Source of the DNA: Streptomyces katrae
GTDB lineage: Bacteria > Actinomycetota > Actinomycetes > Streptomycetales > Streptomycetaceae
Assembly: GCF_000717655.1 (NCBI RefSeq)
Contig: NZ_JNZY01000036.1
Coordinates: 8,525-72,524, forward strand
DNA length: 64,000 nt
Reading direction: 5' to 3'
Shown one piece after another: positions 18,970 to 28,257 of this stretch (the first letter of the stretch is position 1; each line of letters begins with the position of its first letter). The translations under genes and the position numbers were made by a program. The notes beneath the pieces are model-generated. The model had not been told where the DNA came from. It worked only from the letters and a program-made list of their open reading frames with translations, and searched no databases.

Positions 18970-19928
18970 CTCCCGCCCGGGGGGTCGCCGGCCAGGGGCC
19001 GGCCGTACGCGCGCAGGGTCAGCAGGGCCTCCAGGGTGGCGATCGGGCGGCGTTCCAGCGAGCTGCCGGGGGCCCACGCGAGGCGGCGCACCGGCCAGCC
19101 GCCGTCCGGCTGCTGCGCGGCGGCGAGGAAGTCCAGCGAACGCCTCAGTTCCTCGTCGGTGAACCAGCCGCGCGCCAGCGACTCCGGCCGCCGGGCGAGG
19201 TCGTGCGGGAACAGCTGCTCGCCCGGCGCGTGACCGGGGTACGGCGGGTACTCCCGGCGCCGGCGCGGATCGAGCACGACGATCCGCTGCTCGCGCACGA
19301 GCCGCCCCAGCCGGTCCGCGGCCGCCACGGCCCGCGCCCGGTCGGGGGCGCCGTCGAGGAAGGCCACCGCGCTCTGGATCTCGTACGGGTCCGCCCGGCG
19401 CAGGGTCTCGACCCGCTCCCAGCAGAAGTCCGTGGCCCGGAACAGCCAGGCGTGCCAGATCCGGTTGCGGTGCAGTACGCCGACCACCGGCCCCGTGGTC
19501 AGCAGCTCGCCCGGCGGATCGTCGTACACCCGGTGGTACGGGGCTCCGGGGTGGCCGCGCGGGGCCGCGCGGAGCACCGGGAGCGCGCCGTCCGCGGTGG
19601 AGACCTGGGTGAGGTGGCGGCAGAGCCGCTCGATCCGCTGCCCGGCGCAGCGGCCCAGGCTGTCCAGGACGCGCAGGGCGTGCGCGGTGTGCAGCGGCTG
19701 GCTGAGCGGACCGCGCAGATCCGGATCGAGGGCGTGGCCGTAGCCGCCGTCGGCGTTGAGGTACGAGCCGAGCGCGGTGTCCACCGCGTCGGGGTCCCCG
19801 CCGAGGAAGTGGAACGCGAACCGCCGCTGCTCCAGGACGCGGGCCGTGAGCCAGATGAACTGCTCGGCACGGGCCAGCGGGGTCGGTGGGGTGGGTGGGG
19901 CCAGCGAGGAAGCTTCGTCTCCAGGCAT
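18966..19928 (-). CDS. Prenyltransferase/terpenoid-cyclase toroid-like protein
   Basis: Protein of 320 aa. It has repeats of the alpha-alpha barrel kind (YLNADGGYGHALDPDLRGP; LDFLAAAQQPDGGWPVRRLA), with the Gln-x-Asp-Gly-Gly-Trp-like QPDGGW element of squalene-hopene cyclase repeats. It lacks the DxDD catalytic motif of cyclases, so enzymatic cyclisation is unlikely. Start at 19928 (MPGDEASSL) follows TACGGT at seven bases, a leaderless-type promoter. Function unknown; it is a common single gene in Streptomyces. Confidence 0.7.
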   Translation of the reverse strand: MPGDEASSLAPPTPPTPLARAEQFIWLTARVLEQRRFAFHFLGGDPDAVDTALGSYLNADGGYGHALDPDLRGPLSQPLHTAHALRVLDSLGRCAGQRIERLCRHLTQVSTADGALPVLRAAPRGHPGAPYHRVYDDPPGELLTTGPVVGVLHRNRIWHAWLFRATDFCWERVETLRRADPYEIQSAVAFLDGAPDRARAVAAADRLGRLVREQRIVVLDPRRRREYPPYPGHAPGEQLFPHDLARRPESLARGWFTDEELRRSLDFLAAAQQPDGGWPVRRLAWAPGSSLERRPIATLEALLTLRAYGRPLAGDPPGGS

Positions 19929-20010
19929 GCGTGAAACCGTAGGGCGCGGCGGCGCGGGGACGGGGGCCGAACAGCGCCGGTGCACTCTCCCGGGGCGGGA
20001 TACTGGGGGC

Positions 20011-20205
20011 ATGCGGTTGACGATTTTCTGGGAGCGGATGGCCGAGCACTTCGGTGCGGGCTACGCGGACTCCTTCGCACGGGACCACGTCATGACGGAG
20101 CTGGGCGGACGCACCGTCCACCAGGCGCTGGAGGCGGGCTGGGAGGCCAAGGACGTGTGGCGTGCCGTGTGTGCGGCGATGGACGTTCCCGCTTCGCTGC
20201 GCTGA
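20011..20205 (+). CDS. DUF3046 family protein
   Basis: Protein of 64 aa beginning MRLTIFWERMAEHFG, the hallmark of DUF3046, a small actinobacterial family usually located near recA-recX. The family has no known role. GATACT ends six bases before the ATG. The position a few kb upstream of recA fits the family's usual neighbourhood. Confidence 0.88.
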   Translation: MRLTIFWERMAEHFGAGYADSFARDHVMTELGGRTVHQALEAGWEAKDVWRAVCAAMDVPASLR

Positions 20206-20256
20206 CGCCGACGGCCGTTTCCCCGTCCGCGCGGCGGGTGGGACAGACTGGGGCGC

Positions 20257-21546
20257 GTGGCAGCCACCGATGAGACGACCGTGACGACGACCGGCACCGC
20301 CGACACCACCGGGTCGGCAGGTACCGCCGAGGCGGCGACCGGCCCGACCGGGCCCGCCCCCGCCGGTCCCGCAGGGCCTCCCGGCGGCGGCGCCACCGCC
20401 CAGGCGGCGCCGGGGGCCCGGATGCCGCGCTGGCTGCCGCGCGCCGTCGTCCTCGTCCTGGCCCTCATCGCCTGCTTCCAGCTCGGCAGCTGGGCCTTCC
20501 ACCAGCTGACCGGGCTGCTCATCAACATCCTGATCGCGTTCTTCCTCGCGCTCGCGATCGAACCCGCCGTGGCCCGGATGTCGGCCCGCGGCATGCGCCG
20601 CGGGCTCGCCACCTTCCTGGTGTTCCTCGGGGTGTTCGTCGCGGCCGTCGGCTTCGTCGTCCTGCTCGGCTCGATGCTCGCCGGGCAGATCGTCGCGATG
20701 GTGCAGGGCTTCCCGGGCTATCTCGACTCGGTGATCGGCTCGATCAACACCACCTTCCACACCAAGCTGTCCCGGCTCGCGATCCAGGACAGCCTGCTGC
20801 ACTCGGACTGGCTCCAGAAGTACGTACAGAACAGCGCGACCGGCGTGCTCGACGTGTCCGCCACCGTGCTCGGCGGACTCTTCAGGCTGCTGACGGTCGG
20901 CCTCTTCTCCTTCTACTTCGCCGCCGACGGGCCGCGGCTGCGGCGCGCGCTGTGCTCCGTACTGCCCCCTGCGAAGCAGTCGGAGGTGTTGCGCGCCTGG
21001 GAGATCGCGGTCGCCAAGACCGGCGGCTACCTCTACTCGCGCGGACTGATGGCCCTGGTCTCAGGCATCGCGCACTACGTCGTGTTCGCGGTCCTCGACG
21101 TGCCGTACGCGCCCGCGCTCGCGGTGTGGGTGGGGCTGGTCTCCCAGTTCATCCCCACCATCGGCACCTACCTGGCGGGCGCGCTGCCGATGCTGATCGC
21201 CTTCCCGGACTCGCCCTGGAACGCGCTGTACGTCCTCGGATTCGTGGTGGTCTACCAGCAGTTCGAGAACTACGTGCTCCAGCCGAAGCTGACCTCGAAG
21301 ACGGTCGACATCCACCCGGCGGTGGCCTTCGGGTCGGTCATCGCGGGCACGGCCCTGCTGGGCGCGGTCGGGGCGCTGATCGCGATCCCGGCCGTCGCCA
21401 CGCTGCAGGCCTTCCTCGGCGCGTACGTGAAGAGGTACGAGGTGACGGAAGGGGCGGCGGGGGCGGGCGGGACCGCCGGGGCTGCCGGTGATCCCGCTAC
21501 TTCTTCTCCTCGGCCGCGGCGACGAAGGCTGCCAGGGCCTCGCTGA
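20257..21546 (+). CDS. AI-2E family transporter (PerM/TqsA-like permease)
   Basis: Protein of 429 aa. After a Thr/Ala/Gly-rich tail of ~45 residues come about eight membrane helices. Family features: LINILIAFFLALAIEPAV, the long extracellular loop after helix 3, FSFYFAADGPRLRRAL, and the C-terminal PTIGTYLAGALPMLIAF...VVYQQFENYVLQPKL signature. Family members export diverse small molecules; quorum-signal export is not implied here. It starts at the GTG at 20257, with CAGACT seven bases upstream. Its last ~16 codons overlap the convergent Clp-N gene. Confidence 0.88.
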   Translation: MAATDETTVTTTGTADTTGSAGTAEAATGPTGPAPAGPAGPPGGGATAQAAPGARMPRWLPRAVVLVLALIACFQLGSWAFHQLTGLLINILIAFFLALAIEPAVARMSARGMRRGLATFLVFLGVFVAAVGFVVLLGSMLAGQIVAMVQGFPGYLDSVIGSINTTFHTKLSRLAIQDSLLHSDWLQKYVQNSATGVLDVSATVLGGLFRLLTVGLFSFYFAADGPRLRRALCSVLPPAKQSEVLRAWEIAVAKTGGYLYSRGLMALVSGIAHYVVFAVLDVPYAPALAVWVGLVSQFIPTIGTYLAGALPMLIAFPDSPWNALYVLGFVVVYQQFENYVLQPKLTSKTVDIHPAVAFGSVIAGTALLGAVGALIAIPAVATLQAFLGAYVKRYEVTEGAAGAGGTAGAAGDPATSSPRPRRRRLPGPR

Positions 21547-22258
21547 CGGTCGCCTCGACGGCGGCCTTGTCCACGCCGAGGCCGCTGAAGACGCCCTCGC
21601 CGTTCTCGAGTTCGAGGAGCGCGAGCAGGATGTGCTCGGTGCCGACGTAGTTGTGGCCGAGGCGCAGGGCCTCGCGGAAGGTGAGCTCCAGGGCCTTCTT
21701 GGCGGACGCGTCGAAGGGGACGAGGGCGGGAAGCTCTTCGGTGGCGGCCGGGGGCAGGGCGGCGGTCGCGGCGGCGCGTACGTCGTCCGCCGAGACCTGC
21801 TGGGCGCGCAGGGCGAGCGCGGCGAGGCCCTCCGGCTCGGCGAGCAGGCCGAGGACGAGGTGCTCGGTGCGGATCTCGCAGTGGCCGGCGGCGCGCGCCT
21901 CGTTCTGCGCGGTGACGACGACGTTGCGGGCGCGGGGGGTGAAGCGGCCGAAGCCCTGGCTGGGGTCGATGCCGCCCTCGCCCTCCTTGTCGGCCTTGGG
22001 GACGAAGCGCTTCTGGGCGGCCTGGCGGGTGACGCCCATGCTGCGGCCGATGTCGGTCCAGGAGGCGCCGGAGCGGCGGGCCTGGTCCACGAAGTGGCCG
22101 ATGAGGTGGTCCGCGACGTCACCGAGGGACTCGGCGACGACGACGGCGCCGCTGAGCTGCTCCAGGGTGTCGGTGTGGACCTTTTTGATGGCCTCGATCA
22201 GGTCGTCGAGGCGTACCGGATTGGTCATGCGAACGGGTTCCACTGAAGGGTTCGTCAT
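21497..22258 (-). CDS. Clp N-domain protein with N-terminal helix-turn-helix
   Basis: Protein of 253 aa. Residues ~25-85 contain a predicted HTH (SWTDIGRSMGVTRQAAQKRF). The rest is a double Clp-N repeat (FGRFTPRARNVVVTAQNEAR, EHLVLGLLAEPEG; FREALRLGHNYVGTEHILLALL), the substrate/adaptor-binding domain of ClpC/ClpB, but with no AAA+ ATPase part. It therefore looks like a regulator that senses or joins the Clp system rather than an unfoldase. Start at 22258 is supported by a consensus promoter seven bases upstream; ATG 22228 is an alternative. The operator over its promoter suggests self-control. Confidence 0.8.
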   Translation of the reverse strand: MTNPSVEPVRMTNPVRLDDLIEAIKKVHTDTLEQLSGAVVVAESLGDVADHLIGHFVDQARRSGASWTDIGRSMGVTRQAAQKRFVPKADKEGEGGIDPSQGFGRFTPRARNVVVTAQNEARAAGHCEIRTEHLVLGLLAEPEGLAALALRAQQVSADDVRAAATAALPPAATEELPALVPFDASAKKALELTFREALRLGHNYVGTEHILLALLELENGEGVFSGLGVDKAAVEATVSEALAAFVAAAEEKK

Positions 22259-22265
22259 GGGTGCA

Positions 22266-22331
22266 ACCGTAGGTTGACAGTCCAGGGGTGTCAACCCTGG
22301 GTTGTCAGTCGGTGGGCCCGGGTCAACCCGG
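22266..22331 (-). promoter_or_regulatory. Promoter and palindromic operator of the Clp-N/HTH gene
   Basis: On the minus strand TTGACA (22294-22289), a 17-base spacer and TACGGT (22271-22266) end seven bases before the ATG, a leaderless consensus promoter. GGTTGACA (22272-22279) and TGTCAACC (22289-22296) form an inverted repeat with nine bases between, covering the -35 box and spacer. A third half-site GGTTGTCA (22300-22307) and GGGTCAACCC (22320-22329) follow. The arrangement suits autorepression by the HTH protein it precedes. Confidence 0.6.
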
Positions 22332-23147
22332 GGCGCCGTGGGGCGGTGCGGGGGAGGGCGGGAGTGCGGGCACGAGGCGGGCCAGGGTGGCGGGGGCGCG
22401 GGAGACGCCCTGGCGGGCCACCTCGACGAGCGTGGACCGGGCCTCTGCAGGGGCCGGGGCGTCGGCCCCCGGCCAGGGGATCCGCGGCGACCGCGTCCCG
22501 CCCCCGGAGACCTCGTCGCAGCGGCGGCCGCCCGCCGCGGTGGCGCGGTCCGGCACGGGCCCGGCGCACAGGGTGGTGAGCCCCACCGCCGCGCCGAGCG
22601 CGGCGAACGCGAGGAACGGCCCCAGGCCGCCGCCCTCCCCGGTGGCGGAGTCGACGGCGCAGGCCGCGGCCGTGGCCAGGACCGCGAGCGCCAGCAGCAC
22701 CTGCTGCCGGCCTGGGTGCGCGCGGCCCGCTCGCGCCGCCCGGGGCCGACGGTCAGGCCCCGCGCAGCCGGGCCCTTCGCGACCGCGGCGTTGGCGGGGA
22801 GGCGGCGACGGGCTTCCCGAGCCGGTCCGCGTGCGGCGCCGGAGAGCCTGCTGCCCGGCGGAGGGCCTCCGCCTGGACCGGGGTCGGCCGGCGGGGGGTG
22901 CCGCCTCCGTACGCCGGCCCCCGGGCGGCCGTCGGCGCCACCCGGCCGCATCCCGGCCAGGTGCAGCGTGGTGAGCGCCACTTCGGCAACGCACTGCCGG
23001 CCGCCGTCCAGGTATGCGGCTTCGTACGGGCCGAGCACCCCGGTGTCCGCCCGGTCCGCGGGGCCGGATCCGCGCTGCAGCAGGACGCGGGCGAGGGTCA
23101 CGCCGGGCAGTGGCACGGCCGAAACCCGGGAAGATGTAGACCCACAC
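22323..23147 (-). pseudogene. Frameshifted TIGR04222-type membrane protein gene
   Basis: Pieces of one protein appear in all three minus-strand frames, in order: VWVYIFPGFG from GTG 23147; then LGPYEAAYLDGGRQCVAEVA and LTTLHLAGM, the core of TIGR04222 membrane proteins; then PVQAEALRR and GSPAPHADRLGKPVAASPP; then ARGLTVGPGRRERAARTQAG; then QQVLLALAVLATAAACAVDS and FLAFAALGAAVGLTTLCAG, two membrane segments, ending at the TGA at 22323. At least four frame changes are needed to join them. The fragments are otherwise well kept, so decay is recent or the assembly has indels here. Confidence 0.65.
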
Positions 23148-23292
23148 CGTCGCCCCCGGCTTCGTGTCCCGTCTCCGTTCCGCCCGAGTGTGGGCCTGCC
23201 CGGGGGCCGGGGCAATGCGTCGGACCGGACCCGTCCGGCCGCGGGCCGGACGGCCTCGCGGGGTGGCCCGCTCCGGGTGGGACGTGGCGCGC

Positions 23293-23322
23293 TTGACAGG
23301 GAAATCGAACATCCATTCTGAT
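23293..23322 (+). promoter_or_regulatory. recA promoter with SOS (LexA) box
   Basis: TTGACA (23293-23298) and a -10-like TCTGAT (23317-23322) flank GAACATCCATTC (23307-23318). That box matches the actinobacterial/Gram-positive LexA consensus GAAC-N4-GTTC at all but one base. LexA bound between the -35 and -10 boxes would block transcription until DNA damage. Confidence 0.75.
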
Positions 23323-23423
23323 GAGTTATCCACAGCCGAAACGGACGTGGGAGCGCATTGTCAGTGGCAGGCGTTAGCGTCAATGGCGTGAAGCGATCGA
23401 CTCAAGCAAACCGGGTGGAACCC

Positions 23424-24533
<1,110 letters not shown>

Positions 24534-24536
24534 CCC

Positions 24537-25178
24537 GTGCGGGAGCAGGAAAGGGGCGGCGGGAACGGCGGCCGGGAGGGCCGTCGCGAAGGCAGCCGCG
24601 AACGCGGCCGTGAGGGGCGTCGCGACGGACGCGCCGAAGGCCGTGGCGAAGGCCGCCAGGAGCTGCCGCCCCAGAGTCCCGAGGAGCAGGCGCGGGCGAT
24701 CTGTCTGCGCCTGCTCACCGGGATGCCGCGCACCCGGCGCCAGCTCGCGGACGCCCTCGAGAAACGGGGCATCCCCGAGGAGGTGTCGCAGGCGGTCCTC
24801 TCCCGGTTCGAGGAGGTCGGCCTGATCGACGACGCCGCCTTCGCCGGGGCCTGGGTCGAGTCCCGGCACCGCGGCCGTGGCCTCGCCCGCCGGGCGCTCG
24901 CCCAGGAGCTGCGCACGAAGGGGGTGCACGCCACCCTCGTCCAGGAGGCCCTGGAACAGCTGGACTCCGACCAGGAGGAGCAGACCGCCCGGGAGCTCGT
25001 GGAGCGCAAGCTCCGCGCCACCCGGGGCCTGGAGCGGGACAAGCGGATCCGGCGGCTCGCCGGGATGCTCGCCCGCAAGGGGTACCCGGAGGGCATGGCC
25101 CTGCGGGTGGTCCGGCGCGCGCTGGAGGAAGAGGGCGACGGTGCGGACGCGGACGACCTGGGGTACCCCGGGTTCTGA
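24537..25178 (+). CDS. recX: Regulatory protein RecX
   Basis: Protein of 213 aa that binds and limits the RecA filament. The RecX core (ARAICLRLLTGMPRTRRQLA; RFEEVGLIDDAAFAGAWVES; three tandem three-helix repeats) covers about residues 50-200. The first ~40 residues are an unusual Gly/Arg/Glu repeat tract (GREGRREGSRERGREGRRDG). Start is the GTG at 24537, three bases after recA, so the two are co-transcribed and probably coupled. Confidence 0.92.
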   Translation: MREQERGGGNGGREGRREGSRERGREGRRDGRAEGRGEGRQELPPQSPEEQARAICLRLLTGMPRTRRQLADALEKRGIPEEVSQAVLSRFEEVGLIDDAAFAGAWVESRHRGRGLARRALAQELRTKGVHATLVQEALEQLDSDQEEQTARELVERKLRATRGLERDKRIRRLAGMLARKGYPEGMALRVVRRALEEEGDGADADDLGYPGF

Positions 25179-25274
25179 GCTGCGCGGCAGGACCCGGGGG
25201 TGGGGATAGCCCCCGGGTGCAGACGCCAGGGTGCTTCACTGCCAACCACCAAGCGCGGCGGCAGAGTTGCCCGC

Positions 25275-27815
25275 ATGATGCTGCGTTACGCCCTCCAGAC
25301 CGTCAGGGACCGCAAGGCCGGTTTCCTCGGCGCCTTCACCGCACTGCTCTGTGCGGCCGCCCTCGTCACCGCCTGCGGCACGCTCCTGGAAACGGGACTC
25401 CGTGGAAGGATCGCCGCCGAGCGCTACGCGGCCGCTCCGATCGTCGTCTCCGCGGACCAGAACGTCCACCAGACCACGGTCAAGGAGAAGAAGGGCAAGG
25501 CCAAGACGAAGCACAAGGCCAAGCCCGTCGCCGAGCGGGCCTGGCTCCCCGCCGCCACGGTGGACGCGGTCCGGTCCGTGCCGGGCGTCGAGCGGGCCGT
25601 ACCGGAGCTCAGCTTCCAGGCCGTCCCGCTGGTCGAGGCCCCCGGCGGCGCGAAGCCCTCGTACGGGCACGCCTGGACGTCGGCCGCGCTCACCCCCTTC
25701 ACGCTCACCGAGGGCCGCGCCCCCCAAGGCGGCGGCGAGGTCGTCGTCGACCGTGAACTGGCCGCCCGCGCAGGACTGAGGACCGGCGCCCCGCTCACCG
25801 TGCAGGCCACCGGCGAGCCGAAGACGTACACCGTCAGCGGGATCGCGCAGACCGCCCGGGGCGGTCTCGCCCGGCAGAACGCGCTGTTCTTCGGCGACGC
25901 CGAGGCGCAGCGGCTGGCCGCCCGCGACGGACAGGTCACCGCCATCGGCGTACTGCCGGCACCCGGGAAGGACCCCGGCGAACTGGCGGGGCGCATCCGG
26001 CAGGCCCTGGGGGGCACTGGCGCGCAGGTCGCCGTGGGCGACGCACGCGGGCCGGTGGAGTTCCTCGACGCGGCCGGCGCACGCATCAAGCTGGTCTCCA
26101 TGGGCGGGGCCATGGGCGGCACCTCGCTGCTCGTCGCGATCCTCGTCGTCGTCGGCACCTTCGCCCTCTCCGTCCAGCAGCGGTACCGCGAACTCGCCCT
26201 GCTGCGCGCCATCGCCGCCACGCCCAAGCAACTGCGCCGCATGATCGGCCGCGAGGCCCTGGTCGTGGGCCTGGCCGCCGGTGTGGCGGGGGCGCTCGCC
26301 GGGCTCCCGCTCGCCGCCTGGCTGCACGGCCGGTTCATCGAGAGCGGGGTCGTCCCCGCCAACCTGGAGCGCACCGCCGGGATCTTCCCGATGTTCGCCG
26401 CCGTCGGCGCGAGCCTGCTCGGCGCCTGGGCCGCGGCCAGGATCACCGGGCGGCGGATCGCCCGGATCCGTCCGGCCGAGGCGCTCGCCGAAGCCGCCCT
26501 CGAGCGGGGCCGGCCCGCGTGGCTCCGGATCGCGACCGGGATGCTGCTGCTCGCCGGCGGTGTGGTGCTGGTCGCCGTACTGAGTGGGCTGCGCACCGAG
26601 CCGGCGTCGACCCCGGTGACCTTCCTGGCCGTCGTGGTGCTCGCCGGGGCGGTCTCGCTGCTCGGCCCGCTGCTGGTCCGGGGCGCGACCGCGCTGCTCG
26701 CAGGGCCGCTGCGGCTGGCCGGCGCGGGCGGGCACCTGGCCACCGCGAACCTGCGCGGCAACGCCACCCGGATGGCCTCCGCCGTCACCCCGCTCGCCCT
26801 GCTGATCGGCATGACCTGCACCGTCCTGTTCATCACGCCGACCCTGGGCAACGCCGCCCGGGCGCAGGCCCGGGACGGGGTCCGGGCCGGCTGGGTGCTG
26901 GCCGCGCAGGGGCCCGGTGTCACCGGCGCTGCCGCGGAGCGGATCCGCCGGACCCCGGGGGTCACGGCTGCCACCGAGGTCGTGCACACGTCCGTACGGG
27001 TGGGGCTGACGAGGTACGGCGCGCAGGGGGTGACCCCGGCCGGGCTGACCCGGACCTGGGACCCCGGTGTGACGAGCGGGAGCCTGGACGGCTTCGGCGA
27101 GAAGAGCGTGGCGGTGAGCGAACTGGCGGCCGATCAACTGGGGCTGAGGCCGGGGAGCCCGCTGAAGCTGGCGCTGGGCGACGGGACCCCGGTCACCCTG
27201 ACCGTCTCGGCCGTGTACGCGCGGGGGCTGGGCTTCGGGGACATGACCCTGCCGCACGACCTGGTCGCGGCGCACATGGACGACCCCCTGGCGAGCAGCG
27301 TGCTGGTTGCGGCGGAGCCGGGGACCGGGCGGGAGCAGCTGGCCGCGGCGGTACGGGAGTTCCCGGGGGTCGGAGTGCTGTCGGCGCGCGATGCGGACGA
27401 GGTACGGGCGGAGCGGCAGCAGGCCGGCGCCGAGATCAACCTGCTGGCGATGGGGCTCGTGCTGGCGTTCACCGCGATCGCCGTGGTCAACACGCTGGCG
27501 ATGTCCACGGCGGAGCGGTTCCGGGAGTTCGCGATGCTGAGGCTGGCGGGGGCGAAGCGGCGTCAGGTGCTGCGGATGCTGCGGACGGAGGCGCTGGCGG
27601 TGCTGCTGATCGGGGCGGTGCTGGGGTCGGGGATCTCGCTGGCCGTACTGACCGCGTTCAGCGTGGGCATGACGGGGGCGGCTGCGCCGGCGGTGCTGCC
27701 GGTGGTGTACGTGGGGGTGCTGGGGGTGGCGGGGCTGTTGGCCCTCGCGGCCACCGCCCTGCCGGGCCGGGTGGCGTTGCGGATCCCTCCGGTGGAGGTG
27801 GCCACCTCGCGGTAG
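25275..27815 (+). CDS. FtsX-type ABC transporter permease (two FtsX domains)
   Basis: Protein of 846 aa. N-terminal helix MMLRYALQTVRDRKAGFLGA..., a periplasmic-type MacB-like domain with a Lys-rich loop (KEKKGKAKTKHKAK), an FtsX block of three helices (~270-430), a second linker block, a second extracytoplasmic domain and a final FtsX block (LAFTAIAVVNTLAMSTAERF...). This is the lipoprotein-export/peptide-efflux permease layout. Such permeases normally pair with an adjacent ATPase, but none lies within this window; it may use one encoded elsewhere. ATG 25275 or 25278 are equally possible; no clear ribosome-binding site. Confidence 0.85.
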   Translation: MMLRYALQTVRDRKAGFLGAFTALLCAAALVTACGTLLETGLRGRIAAERYAAAPIVVSADQNVHQTTVKEKKGKAKTKHKAKPVAERAWLPAATVDAVRSVPGVERAVPELSFQAVPLVEAPGGAKPSYGHAWTSAALTPFTLTEGRAPQGGGEVVVDRELAARAGLRTGAPLTVQATGEPKTYTVSGIAQTARGGLARQNALFFGDAEAQRLAARDGQVTAIGVLPAPGKDPGELAGRIRQALGGTGAQVAVGDARGPVEFLDAAGARIKLVSMGGAMGGTSLLVAILVVVGTFALSVQQRYRELALLRAIAATPKQLRRMIGREALVVGLAAGVAGALAGLPLAAWLHGRFIESGVVPANLERTAGIFPMFAAVGASLLGAWAAARITGRRIARIRPAEALAEAALERGRPAWLRIATGMLLLAGGVVLVAVLSGLRTEPASTPVTFLAVVVLAGAVSLLGPLLVRGATALLAGPLRLAGAGGHLATANLRGNATRMASAVTPLALLIGMTCTVLFITPTLGNAARAQARDGVRAGWVLAAQGPGVTGAAAERIRRTPGVTAATEVVHTSVRVGLTRYGAQGVTPAGLTRTWDPGVTSGSLDGFGEKSVAVSELAADQLGLRPGSPLKLALGDGTPVTLTVSAVYARGLGFGDMTLPHDLVAAHMDDPLASSVLVAAEPGTGREQLAAAVREFPGVGVLSARDADEVRAERQQAGAEINLLAMGLVLAFTAIAVVNTLAMSTAERFREFAMLRLAGAKRRQVLRMLRTEALAVLLIGAVLGSGISLAVLTAFSVGMTGAAAPAVLPVVYVGVLGVAGLLALAATALPGRVALRIPPVEVATSR

Positions 27816-28257
27816 CGGCCGCCGCATGCGGGCCCGCTGTTCGCCGGTCGCCGTCCGCCGCTCGCCGCCCGCCGGCCCGGGGCCGCACCGCTTCGGTGGT
27901 GCCGGCCCCGGGCCGGGGGTGTGGGCGGGGCCTGCGGCGCCGGTCCCCTACCCGCCCTTCCACCGTTCCCCGGGCTCCGCCCGGACCCGGTTCTCAAGCG
28001 TCGGACGGGCTGGGAGACGTGGGCGTTGCCCGGACGTTGTCCTCAAGCGCCGGACGGGCTGGGAGACCTGGGCTCCCCCCGGGTTCCGGTTCTCAAGTGC
28101 CAGACGGGCTGGAGACCCGGGCTCCGCCCGGGCCCGGTTCTCAAGCGCCGGACGGGCTGGGAGACGTGGGCTTCGCCCGGACGTTGTCCTCAAGCGCCGG
28201 ACGGGCTGGAAGGGTCGGGGTCCCCCCGGAGGGCCGGGGCGGGGCCCGGACCGGGCT
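27816..28257. repeat. Intergenic region with five ~49-bp tandem repeats
   Basis: No gene is visible in these 442 bases. Copies of a 21-base core, CTCAAGCGCCGGACGGGCTGG or close variants, start at 27993, 28042, 28092, 28140 and 28189, giving periods of 49, 50, 48 and 49. Between cores lie GAGACSTGGGC and (C)CCGGA/GC...TTGT- or CGGTT-containing blocks that alternate. Small hairpins (GGGCTCCGCCCGG) recur. The core is a motif I recall as widespread between Streptomyces genes. Sitting between the convergent permease and rhodanese genes, the array could stop transcription from both sides. Confidence 0.8.

Noticed and set aside
22302..23321. 339-codon plus-strand frame opposite the TIGR04222 remnant
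   Set aside because: Gly/Arg/Pro low-complexity only, while recognisable protein blocks lie on the minus strand.
27990..28210. Tandem repeats considered as a CRISPR array
   Set aside because: The units are direct tandem copies whose 'spacers' are themselves repeated, and no cas gene is nearby.
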